From Limonium bicolor (Eukaryota > Streptophyta > Magnoliopsida > Caryophyllales > Plumbaginaceae), in assembly GCA_023374045.1 (NCBI GenBank), contig CM041777.1, positions 458,732,251 through 458,796,250 on the forward strand: a stretch of DNA of 64,000 bases, read 5' to 3'. Numbering within the stretch: position 1 is the stretch's first letter; the number at the start of each line of letters is the position of its first letter. The notes below the pieces were generated by a model, which was given only the letters and a program-made list of their open reading frames with translations, made no database searches and was not told where the DNA came from. Positions 1-10,023 of the stretch are shown piece after piece. The position numbers were made by a program, and so were the translations under genes.

Positions 1-314
1 AAAGGTATGATGGAATAAGATCTTACTTCATGCCCCTTGTCGTTCTAATGGTTTGTGAATGAAAAAGGTGGATTGGCTCATTGCTAAAGGCGAGGTTCTT
101 ATGGTTTTGTTTCTCTATTGTTAACTTTGAATGACTTCTTGTTTTGAAAAAAAAATGAATTGTGCTTAATAAATTGAATTGCCCCCTTATTGGTAAAACT
201 AGTAGTATCCTTCTTCTGTGCTCTTCCTTTTGAGCTGAGTTTCATTAGCTTGGCTTGGACTTGTGTTTGAGAGTTTTGCTTGAGGACAAGCAAAAGGCTA
301 AGTGTGGGGTGATT
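1..314 (+). mobile_element. 3' non-coding end of Athila/Tat-like Ty3 retrotransposon X, with polypurine tract
   Basis: No coding sequence is visible. The segment ends in the polypurine tract AAGTGTGGGG (300-309), directly before an LTR that starts TGATAAGTG. The stretch before it (TTGAGGACAAGCAAAAGG, 280-297) is closely matched by the equivalent part of element Y at 8058-8076. Bases 1-75 also resemble 3220-3290 of Y, so the two elements are relatives in the same orientation. This tract type is typical of Athila/Tat-like Ty3 elements; the lineage assignment is by motif only. The rest of X lies outside the window. Confidence 0.6.
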
Positions 315-1991
315 TGATAAGTGTGAAATTGATATAGTTTATAGGTGCTAAATCCTTATTTTGTGTAACTTTTAGCACTTTCTCACACTTATTATATGTT
401 TTTGACTCTACTCTTGATAAGAACTGATGCCAATTTATATGATAAAATCAGGAAATGATGATGGAAATGCATAGTTCTCCTCACGAGCTTTCCAACGCCA
501 CAAACGGGGAACAAATCGGAGCTCAAATGAAGAATCTGGGACATTTAGAATATAACAAAAATAAGGAAGCATTTCTTAAAAAAATAAAAAAAAATAAAAA
601 AAAAAATGGTGAAGTCTGCGAATGCAACGTTCAAAAAAAAAAAGTCAAAAAGATGAACGCGTGAAGATTTGAAAAAAAAAAAATTAAATTCAAATGAGTG
701 TTCACGCGTGAAATTTGAAATGTTAAAAAAAAATCACAAATGGAGGCGCCGGAAGATTAGGAAAGGAAAAAAAAACTTTTTTAAAGTCTGCTTTTCAAAA
801 AGGAGGAAAAAAAAAAGACTGCGGCAGCTCCAGCAGTCAGCACGCTCCGAAACAGCAGAATTGAGGAAGAAAATTCTGCACCGCCCACCTATTATTTTCC
901 TGATTTGCTGCGCCTAATATTATCCATCTATCACCATCTTAAATTTCTGCTCCTGAAATCACGCACCTGCTGCATCGCTCTGCTTACTCCCTCCTTTTTC
1001 AGTCTATAAAAACCCACATCTGCTCCAATTTTTGAACATCATCGATCAGCAGACCAGACCCCCACACCACATACTCCCCCACCATTTCCTTTTCTCATTC
1101 TCCATTTCCTTATCCCACGTACGCATACCACTCCATCTTTTTTATTTTCACTTCCACCACACATATTCCATTATTTTCCATTTCTCACAACCACTTCATT
1201 ATTTACATATTCTCCACAAATATTATCCAACTATTGCAATCTATCCAGTATATTAAAATAGCAAGTCAAATTCAGGAGTCCACTACAGATGATTTCTTTC
1301 TACTCTTGTCTCTGCTATTTATTTAATATGTCAGGCTAGAAATTATACTCTGGGGAATGGTTATTATTAGTTTGTTTTATTATGCAATTTATTATACCGG
1401 TTTAAATTAATTATAATTTGATACAATTAATGTTATTATCTCTGCTTTAATAAATTACATGTGTTTATTAAATTGCTTTACGAAATCTATTTGAACAGAT
1501 CCGTGATAAATAGCTAGGTCATATTAATTGTTATGTCTGTGGAAAAATTTATTCTGATTGAATAAATCTAGTATTTCATGAAAATCATATTCCTTTTTAT
1601 TTAGCCGTTTACATGTGTTTTGCTTGAGTTTATATCAAACCTTGCATGTTCTGGTAAACGAGGTCATTAGAATTTAGGATTTAAATCTGAGACTTTAAAA
1701 GGAATTTTGCCAATTTATTCTTAATTAAACCGGTAGAATAGCATAATTATCAAACGAGTAAAACCTGAACCCAGAGTCCGTTCTTCCATTTTCACAAACC
1801 ACTTTTAATATTTTGTTATTTTAATTCTTAACTGTTATTTAATTTCTTGCTGTCTTTCATTTAAATTTACAAACAAAAACAAACCCCCTTAATTACCAAT
1901 TATCTAAGGCTAGACTTATTTTCCTCAAGTCCCGCGGATTGATATCTAGGTCGCTTTTAATTACTATACTGCTGCGACCGGGATTTTTGCA
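315..1991 (+). repeat. LTR of element X (3' LTR)
   Basis: Starts TGATAAGTG right after a polypurine tract, which makes it the 3' LTR of an element lying to the left. It holds a TATA box at 1005 followed by a C/T-rich leader-like stretch. Its 3' part (about 1850-1991) has the AT-rich then CCCCC-containing layout seen at 9690-9866. The 3' boundary is uncertain: I placed it at a CA near 1991 because the sequence beyond resembles the 3' non-coding region of a sister element. Four short ORFs inside (455-664, 669-917, 1032-1256 on + and 99-293 on -) look like chance frames in low-complexity sequence. Confidence 0.5.
1005..1013 (+). promoter_or_regulatory. TATA box of LTR X
   Basis: TATAAAAAC in a G/C-richer context, about 690 bp from the LTR start. 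It is followed about 35 bp on by a pyrimidine-rich stretch, as expected for the U3/R boundary of a plant LTR. Confidence 0.5.
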
Positions 1992-3384
1992 ACCCGACGG
2001 TCGTTTGATTTGTTATTTTCTAGGAATATCTCTTAGTATTTATTATAATCATTTTACCGTTTGCAGCGACTACTATTTTATGCTGGTAGGTCTTCGAAAC
2101 AAGTTTTAGAAGCTTCTCTAACTTCTTGTCGCTGGGTTCCAAAGACAGCTCAATCATCTGGAGTCTCTTGAGAGAATGAGACACGTCTAGCCAAAGACAT
2201 TAAAGAAGGGCAGCTGGCTGGGAGGCAACCCAACTTTATATTTTACTTTGTTCGTTTTTAATTTCATCTTTAATTTCTTTTTGTAGTTATTTTCCTGGCT
2301 TTGTTGTCTATTAACTTTTAACTCCGTTTCTAGTTTTTGGTTGCTTTTAGTGTCTTTCTTTCAGATGAATGCTTCATATGGATGCTGCAACCAGGCTGCA
2401 ACACTTGAGCAAAACTCAAGTGTGGGGTGGGGTCGTTCTACATATGCAACAACAACAAAATCCAGGGGAGTTCTAGTTTGCGTTTGAATTATTTTAATTT
2501 TAAGTTTTATTTCTGACTGCTCTGTTGTGTTTCCTTTGGACATAAAATGTTTTTCTGTGAGTTTTTGAGTTTTTCACTCCTGCCTTGTCACACAATGAGA
2601 ACATTGTTTATTTTTAAGTGTGGGGTAGGGAGTGACCTTCAGTTATCACTTTAGACCACTAGTTTCGGATTGTTTTCAGGTGATAAAGAATATGCTTCTC
2701 TAATGCCAATAAATGTTGAATTTTGGGTGAAAATATCTGTGGAAGTTTGAAATTGAGCCTGATGACAACCTTAAAAATCTTTCTGCTTAAAAGTTGCCTT
2801 TCCTGAATTATTTTTCTTAAATTTACTCTATTTTCACTGAAATTTGATGGATTGGCTGATTGTGGAGACTAAATGCGTTTAGCTTTGGATCTTGGGAATG
2901 ATATGAATGTTTGGAATGAGAGGATAAGGCAAGGTACTCCTCTGATAAAAAAAAAATTCCTAAACCGAATCAGACCTCTTTTATCTGGTTATTAAGTCCT
3001 CGGGGTGCTTTATCACCTATCTACCTAAGGTCTTGTGATCTTGGATAGTTGGCCCAAAGTCGTTACATGGATAAAGAGAAAAGTCTGGGTGAAGGAACAA
3101 CTATGCAATTATTTAAATAAATCTTTTGTTTTTATTTCTTGAAGAAGAAAAGTTTTTGCATGCGAAAGATTTAATTGCAGTTTTTTTTAGTTTTTGATCA
3201 TGAGTGCGTGGTGTTGAAAGGTATTGCGGAATAAGGCATTACTTCACACCCCTTGTCTTCCAAAGGGTAATGAAATGAAATTGGTGGAAGGTCCTGAGCT
3301 AATATGTGTTTCAGTTTCTACAATTCAGTTTATTCATGCTTTTATTAAAATTATTCTCTATTCACTGTTTGTGAAAACTAATGA
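1992..3384 (+). mobile_element. 3' non-coding internal region of Athila/Tat-like element Y, left part
   Basis: No pol or gag frame survives. The motif GGGAGGCAACCC at 2220-2231 is typical of the stretch just after pol in Athila/Tat-like Ty3 elements. Two internal AAGTGTGGGG polypurine copies occur at 2418-2427 and 2616-2625, besides the one next to the LTR at 8079. The region continues at 7946 after the inserted solo LTR A. The upstream coding part of Y is missing or lies beyond X. Confidence 0.5.
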
Positions 3385-5539
3385 TGAAATACCCCGAACT
3401 TAAATATGGTGATTTAATTATTTTAATATGGTATTTAAGGGCCTAATAGTGCCTAAGTAATTTTGGTAAAGAAAATAAATCCAAAGAAATGAGAAAAACG
3501 CTTAGAAAGCGGAAAACGCTAAAATGAGCGTTAAATAACCATAGGAGGAACGAGACCTCGGTTATAGTATCGTAAGGATTCCTAAGGCTTATTCATGCCT
3601 AATTAGTATACGGGAATGATCCCCGAAGAAAACGGATCCAAGAAATGTATTAAAACGCTAAAAGAGCTTTAGCGCACGTTTTTCGAGGAAACCCGAAAAC
3701 ATGGCCTTAAGTGGTCAAACAGACCCGTAAAAATTACAAATCATTAAATAATAATTATTAAGCAGTTATGGAAGCTTAATAATCAATAAAAATGATAAGA
3801 CAAGAAAATCCCGAAAAACGGGCCCGGGTAGTGAATAGTATCAAAACCGGGTAAAGTAACGAGCGTTTTCCGTAAAAAAAACGAAAAACGCTCCAGCTAG
3901 TATAACAGTGTGGGGGCCGATTTTTACTGTTGTGGACAGCTCTCTCTCACACACACACAAGTAACAAATAAGTAAATCAAAAAGCAAAAAGTAAACAAGT
4001 ACATAAAGAAAAATACCCCTCTCTCACCTCTCACTCTCACTTTCCCTCTTCTCTCTCCTATTTCCCTCTTTCTCACCGTCTCCCTCCTCCCTTCTCTGAA
4101 TTTTGGGCGATTTTGGAGCTCTCCAAACAGCTCCCATGGCAGCCCCTCTTCATCCTCTTGCTCTACCTCCATGTGAGCTCCAAATGAAAAATAAAATACA
4201 TATTTGAACTCCTCTCTTCAAGCTCTACATTTCTATCTTTTCAAAATCCAAAATGAGCGACTTCATCTCCATGGGTTTTCCCCATTTGAAGAGAAAAGCA
4301 CACCATTGTGAAGCTTGGAGTCTCCTCTTTCCAACAAGGTAAAAATCTCCATAAAAGATTTAAGTTTCCTCCACCTTCCTTGGAAACCGATTTTTGTCCC
4401 TTTGTAATACCTTGTTTTTCTCTCTCTTTTTGAGCATCAATTTCACCTAGCAATGGTGGGGATCTCTTCTAGAACCAAGGGCTAAAACCCTTCTAAAGCA
4501 CTCCAAAGGTAAACCCTAGGAATTTTATTTTAAACACTTCAAAGAATTAGTGTTATTAGGAGGGTTAGTAGGTTAATTATGCTTGTCTTTGTGTGCTTGG
4601 GTAATGGGAATGGAGCAACTCCATTCCCCACAAAATCGATTTGGACAAGAAAGAGAACAAGAGTAGAAATGGAAAAGAAAAGAAGGAATCAAAAGCTCAA
4701 GGTAAGAGCTCTTCCTAATGTAAATTCTATTGCATTAGAGTAATGGGAATGGGTAAAATATTAAAGAACCCAAAACCTTGTACTAGTATTGAGAATTGTG
4801 AAGTTTGAGTATTTAAGAGCAAGTATGTGGATTGTAGGCCTTAGAGCCAAATAATTGTGTATGAGTATTTGTATTGTGGATTGAGGAAGTATTGGTGAAT
4901 TTATATTGTAAGATTTCTGTATTGCTGGTAGGACCCTTGTATGGGTGTGGCTAGAATAGGAATGATTTTGGTGAATGGATATGTGTGGATAAGTGAGGAT
5001 TGTAGGTGAAATATGGCAAAATTTTGGTAGGAATTGTACATTTGTGGATGACTTGGTGAATGGAAGAACCAAGGTATGTATTGGGGATAGTAGAGATATT
5101 TAATGACCATTTGGATGGTAATTGTAGTATGAGAAATAGGAAGTGTAAGATCTGTAGCAAAGTGTATAAGAATACATTGGAGAAGTTAGGAGAATTTAAT
5201 GTGCAAGAATTAGTAAAATGAATGTTAGACTTGGGTATAGATATTGTAATTGCTTGGAAATGTATTGGGGATACTAGGAGAGCTTGGTAGAGGGAGTATT
5301 GAATGGTAAAGGTTAGAAGGAAAATCTGTAGCATGAGAGTAAAGAAAACAATTGTAAGATTTGAAAGGAAGTGAGGAGAAATTGTGTATGTGGATTTAGA
5401 GAAGAGTAAGGAATTGTTGGATGAACTAAGGCAATTTGGAGGGCCTAGATAGTGTTTAAACATGTGGGATTACATGTAAGAAGATTGGGGAAGTAATGGG
5501 TAAAAGAGGACTGAAAACAGATTTTAAAACTGAAGTACT

Positions 5540-5884
5540 GGGCCGGACCGGACTTGCGACCGGACTTGCAAGTTCGGTCGAGCCCAGATTTACAAAGACG
5601 GGAAACCTTCTGGAATCGACCGGACTTGCGACCGGACATGCAAGTTTGGTCGGACCAGAAAAATTCTCCCGTCAGAAACCTTCTGGAACGGACCGAACTT
5701 GCGACCGGACTTGCAAGTTCGGTCGGCCAGAAAAATTCCCGTAATGGAAGCTACTGGAATGGACCGAACTTGCGAACCGAACTTGCGACCGGACTTGCAA
5801 GTTCGGTCGAGCCAGAAAATTTCCCGTACTGGTAGCTACTGGATTGGACCGGACTTGCACGGTCGGTCGCAAGTCCGGTCGAGT
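5540..5884. repeat. Tandem palindromic array (ACCGGACTTGC type), five units
   Basis: Five tandem units of about 70-85 bp. Each carries the palindrome GACCGGACTTGCAAGTTCGGTC-like core (arms of about 10 bp) followed by a spacer containing CCAGAAAA and a TTCCCGTA-like stretch. The ORFs that run through on both strands (for example 5554-5835 + and 5672-6037 -) are by-products of the repeat period. Confidence 0.9.
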
Positions 5885-5929
5885 CAAAAAAAAAAATATT
5901 TTTATTATATGATTATGATAATCATATGT

Positions 5930-5975
5930 ATATATATATATATATATATGCCTATATACATATATGCATATATAT
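5930..5975. repeat. (TA)n microsatellite
   Basis: Run of TA/CATATA dinucleotides inside LTR A just after the palindromic array. Confidence 0.85.
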
Positions 5976-7019
5976 GTAGAAGTACACAGTAAATGAAGTC
6001 GTAAAGGTAAGAAAGTAAGTATATGAGTAGGAAACAAATGTAAAAAGTAACCAAGTAAGTTGAGAGTATGAGAACATTAAGTACACCGGGATAACGGGGT
6101 AAGTACGGGAGTAGTAATTATTTGTGTATCGTAGGAGTATAGTATTAATAATAATGTTGAAACATTATCAGTGGAACAAGTGCAAACCAAGGAACAAGGG
6201 AACACACGGTAGAGCTAACTCCGGTGAAAGGTATGATTTTCTCATGCCCCGTATGCTAACCGAGTTACGTTGATTTATATGCTGTATGCCGGCTAATCAA
6301 GACTAAAGCATGAAAATGGTTTATTGCCTTCATTGTATGTCTTGATGTATGTTGTGTGAGCTAACCCTTCTTGATTGATTGTGTGGCCTCATTTAGTGCG
6401 TAGTACGACTCATAGATGAGTCTTGTTTTGTAGGGACTCGTAGTAAGAGTCACGTTGTGAACCAATGGAAACGTAACAACGCACTAAACTATCTTCGAAT
6501 CAACAAACGATAACGCAACCCAATGAACTCACTAGAATGTGAGAGAGTGTACGGGAGTAATAACCCCCGATAACGGTAGGAGAACCGAAATGAACAATCC
6601 ACAACTAATAAGTAGTGGAAGTATATAAGTAACCTCCAATAGAGGAATTAATCTTGGTGCAAGACATGAACCATGAGAGTAGTAAGGAATGATGAGGGAT
6701 CTCCAAACCCCTTAGCAATTAGTCGACCCATTATGAGAGGACCCGACTGATGTATGTATGCCCCGAACGAGAGAGTATTCGATATGTTTGTGCAACCCTT
6801 AAATCTTAGGATACTAGACGGTGGTAATTCCCTAAGCTAGCAGAGGTTATCGAGAGAGATACTTCTAGGCTAATCCATGAGATTGTATTATACTCTGAGA
6901 GAAGAGTGTTGGGAATTTGAGTAGTCCAATAAAATGGACACTTGAGTATCTGAGGAGCTAATCGTATAGCCCTCGTATTGTAGGTCCGGTGGCGAGTCTT
7001 GTATATGACTCCGCCCAGA

Positions 7020-7310
7020 GACCAAAGTAATGAGTAATGAGTATTGCGTATGTATGAGTAATGTAATGAGTACTGAGTAAGAAGCGAGTATGAGTATGTA
7101 ATGAGTACCGAGTATTGAGCACGTATGAGTAAGTATTGAGTAGTAAATATGTATGAGTAAGTATGAAGTATTGAGTAGCAAGTATACACCAGTAGAGTAA
7201 TGAGTACAGAGTAAGGATCGTGTACGAGTAGGATACCGAACATGGAGTGATGAGTATACAAGAGTAAGGAGTGAGTATGAGTAGAGTAATGAGTAAAGCA
7301 ACGAAAGGGT
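7020..7310. repeat. Degenerate GAGTA-rich low-complexity array
   Basis: About 290 bp made of permutations of GAGTAATGAGTA and GTATGAGTA. It lies about 0.64-0.93 kb from the 3' end of LTR A, the same place as the ATCTTAA array in LTR B. Confidence 0.8.
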
Positions 7311-7525
7311 ATTGAATAAGTAACTAATGAATGGTTGACTATTGAATTGTCTTCCTCGGTAAGTATTGTACCTTTTATGTGTATGTAAGTATTGTTGTAA
7401 GGTATTGTGTAGTATTTGTATGTATGTATGCATGTAAAATGAACTCCATGTATTTCCTAACCAAAGTAGTCGGCGTACCGCGGTTAGCAGGCGGTATATG
7501 CGAATTTCATGCGCAGCGTAAGCTG

Positions 7526-7556
7526 ACCCCCTCGGGGGACCGTTTTTAGTGTGCAG
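7526..7556 (+). promoter_or_regulatory. Conserved hairpin / putative branch point and 3' splice site in LTR A
   Basis: CTGAC (branch A at 7526) runs into CCCCC-TC-GGGGG, then a T-rich tract (GTTTTTAG), then TGCAG ending at 7556. Branch A to the final G is 30 nt, as in LTRs B and C. It fits a plant 3' splice site with a hairpin between branch point and AG, but could instead be an RNA-processing or polyadenylation hairpin. Confidence 0.45.
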
Positions 7557-7832
7557 GTACCCGAAGCTAATCACCGTTCGAGAGATTAGGACGGGGACTA
7601 CTACGTAAGCATGGGTAGTTGTATAGTAGGGATTGGTACTTGTATTGTAATGCGAATTTGGAGGATTAAACTGTATCGGTAATTTGAGGATTGTAGTATA
7701 CTCGGTATAGTAATGCATTGGAGTTGTAATTGGATTATGGATGAGTATACAATGGGAAGTATTGTATTGTGTAGAGTACTCGGTATGTTCATATTCATCA
7801 GACCGATAGTATGTAGTATTGTAACTCGCCTT

Positions 7833-7854
7833 GTTAGTCACGTGGGTGACTAAC
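7833..7854. other. 22-bp CACGTG-containing hairpin near LTR A 3' end
   Basis: Perfect 9-bp stem GTTAGTCAC / GTGACTAAC around a GTGG loop. It is shared with LTR C (55973-55994), with a paired T-A to C-G change in the stem. It is 91 bp from the LTR end. Confidence 0.7.
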
Positions 7855-7945
7855 GGCGTTGTACACCCGCCGTTGTGTAAGGAGTATCCGCTGCAAAGGT
7901 AAGTATTTGTACAGTAATGACGGTATTAGCAGTAGGGGTGTTACA

Positions 7946-8092
7946 GATGGTTTAGAGCAGATTGATTTTTCTGATTGTCATTTTGCTTGTTTTCCTTCAG
8001 CTTATGTTTGATCCTGGAGTTTGATGTTTCGGTTTGGAGCAGATATGTTCTTTATTTGCTTGAGGATAAGCAAAAGCTAAGTGTGGGGTAGT
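7946..8092 (+). mobile_element. Element Y internal 3' end with polypurine tract
   Basis: Continuation of Y after solo LTR A. AAGTGTGGGG at 8079-8088 is the plus-strand primer site, followed by 4 bp and the LTR start TGATAAGTG. Confidence 0.65.
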
Positions 8093-8295
8093 TGATAAGT
8101 GCGGAATTTATCTATATTTCCGTGCTCAATGTGATTAATATTTCATTGGTTTATATGATAAATTCCTTACTTATATGCTTAATTATGTTAAATGTTTAGA
8201 TTATTCCTCACATGTGGTTTTATGTTAAAACAAATTAAAATGCTCATATATAGATAAAAAGAATATATATATATATATTCTATTTTATCTATATC

Positions 8296-8326
<31 letters not shown>

Positions 8327-9866
8327 TGTACGGTGCCATTCACATGTGACGTGGGTTTTCAATTTGCTGCACGTAAAGTTGATGTTGGAATAAAAGTGAA
8401 GAGCATATCTATTCGCATATACTAGCCACACGAATGTAATTCATGCACTCAAGGGCTTGGGTTGCATGAACACATGCACATCAATTGGAGGGTGGTCTTG
8501 GGCCGACAATGATTTAGAGTGCAGAGGCGCAGACTTGGTCTGCCTTGGGCCAACAGCAAATAATGTATACAACGCATGCACATGAATTAGGTGGGCCGGC
8601 ATTTTGATATTGGCAGGAACAATTGTAGAGGCGCAGAACTCCACATTGGGCTGCACGTGGAGAAGAAATTTCAGAGGCGCAGTCAAAGAGGCGCAGACTT
8701 CAGGGAATATACATACATGCAGGGCCGACAAATCTCAGAAGCGCAACGGACCAAGTTGATAGAATTGAGGCGTAGATAAATTGTTTACGGGAGCAGCCTA
8801 TGATGGACATGGGCCGCATGGCCATGATGTAAGGACTGAACATATACGACGCTGGAGATAGGGGGATTCTCCTACTAATTCGTAACCCACGACACATTAC
8901 AGGACAATTCAGAAAGACGATACAGTACAGAACCCTAGGACGGAGAGAGCCGCCGCCAGCAGGAAAGAAAGACAGAAGAGAGAGGATATAATTCGACATT
9001 CAACAACACAGTTTCACCCTAGCATAGCCGCGAGCACAGGCAGCGCAGGCGAGTTCGAGACAACAGTAACATAAAAGACTAGAGCAAGAAGACAGTGACC
9101 AGATTTGTCATCGGTTCTACAACAATTAGATGACGTTTTCTAATCCCTTTACTATTGTTATTATTTCTTTGTCACCGATGTTTGAGTAGTCGTTTAAAAT
9201 TCTGGTTTTACTATGGACAACTAGTTTATTGTTTTTCTTCCTGAGTTGTTAAATACAAATTCTATACAGATTGTAGTTTTGTTCCTAGTTATTTATTGAT
9301 ATTCTCTCGTGATTAATTATTGCTTGAGTTTATTTGGTATGAATTGCTTACAAGTGAGAACTGCGGCGTTCATTAGACCTTAGGAATATTGCCAGTGAAA
9401 CTACAAATGGCAATTCCTGGGGATTAGCTGACTAGAAACCAGATGAATCGTTAACGCTACTAGTTAGTTTGTAAATTCGTAACGAGAGTTAGAATTTAGG
9501 AATTGCTAGTAATAATCTATCTTGCGGAAGACCGGTTTTAGATTAATTTAGATCGGAGGTTGCAATCTAGAATTTAGAAAACACTCAGGAAGGGAATTGA
9601 TAAACTAGGGAGAAGTAGTAAACCAGGATTCGCTCTTTAGATTTATTAGACAATCACTTTTAATTGTTTTCAGTTTATTTAATTATTTAATATCTGCAAT
9701 CAAACCCCCAATTATTATTGTTATTTTTATATAGTTTATTAATTATATTAGTATAGAGATTAAACTAGACACAACCTCCTTTGGTTCGATAACCTAGGGA
9801 ATACTACCTAGGAAAACTTGCTACGACAGACTAGTACACTTGCTGCAATACGTTTTACCCCGTACA
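8093..9866 (+). repeat. 3' LTR of element Y (1.77 kb)
   Basis: Starts TGATAAGTG after a polypurine tract and ends CCCCGTACA at 9866. Directly after it, ATTCC (9867-9871) is the start of a Copia gag fragment. The same ATTCC is uninterrupted in the second copy of that gag at 43991-43995, which fixes the LTR boundary and gives the likely target site. A (TA)n hairpin-like stretch lies at 8255-8330. Confidence 0.7.
8518..8772. repeat. AGAGGCGCAG dispersed direct repeats in LTR Y
   Basis: About six copies of (C/T)AGAGGCGCAG(A/T) or close variants in 255 bp, interleaved with GGGCCGAC/GGGCTGCA motifs. An ORF pair over this region (8441-8731 -, 8591-8779 +) has no recognisable product. Confidence 0.75.
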
Positions 9867-10023
9867 ATTCCCGACGTGATACTACCCTCCACATCCTTGG
9901 ATCATCAGACTTGATATGGAACTCCATCTTGTTCTTCCAGTGATTGTAGTTGTCTCCATTGAAGAGTGGTGGTCTATTTGGTGCAGAACCTTCTTCAGAT
10001 GCCAGTAAGTTTGAATGAGACAT
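9867..10023 (-). pseudogene. gag: Ty1/Copia gag, N-terminal fragment (left copy)
   Basis: Gag forms the particle of a Ty1/Copia retrotransposon. The fragment starts MSHSNLLASEEGS at 10023 and holds the motif RPPLFNGDNYNHWKNKMEF, typical of the N-terminal gag domain (DUF4219/UBN2 type). It is nearly identical to the start of the longer copy at 44147. After about 50 codons it is cut by the insertion of element Y at 9867. Its LTR and primer-binding site lie just to the right, so this is the 5' end of the same element, read on the minus strand. Confidence 0.85.

Larger units (their letters stand above)
4702..7556 (+). other. Predicted intron in the transcribed leader of LTR A
   Basis: The donor candidate CTCAAG|GTAAGAG is at 4702 (an alternative CAACAAG|GTAAAAA at 4339). 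The acceptor CAG ends at 7556 with a CTGAC branch-point-like pentamer 30 nt before it. The prediction rests on the same arrangement in LTRs B and C. No transcript evidence is available, so this is inference. Confidence 0.35.
3385..7945 (+). mobile_element. Solo LTR A of a Tekay-like chromovirus family (4.56 kb)
   Basis: Begins TGAAATACCCC and ends GGGGTGTTACA, the same termini (reverse-complemented) as the LTRs of B and C. The last 150 bp match LTR C closely around the CACGTG hairpin. There is no primer-binding site or polypurine tract at its edges and the flanks on both sides are Y internal sequence, so it is a solo LTR. No exact 5-bp target duplication is visible (AATGA left, GATGG right). 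A CT-rich putative transcript start lies near 3945-4090 and poly-palindromic arrays occur inside. Several ORFs here, including a 317-codon minus-strand frame at 6888-7841, lie in repetitive LTR sequence and are not supported as genes. Confidence 0.8.

Noticed and set aside
6888..7841. A 317-codon open frame on the minus strand, the longest in the window
   Set aside because: It runs through the GAGTA low-complexity array and conserved LTR hairpins of solo LTR A, is rich in Tyr/Ser/Thr from the repeat, and has no domain I recognise.
3380..7950. 5-bp target duplication around solo LTR A
   Set aside because: AATGA and GATGG do not match; an exact duplication is not visible, perhaps because of a later substitution or recombination.
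315..9866. LTRs 315-1991 and 8093-9866 as the two LTRs of one element
   Set aside because: They share only the first nine bases, the polypurine context and general layout; the bodies do not align, so they belong to two related elements.
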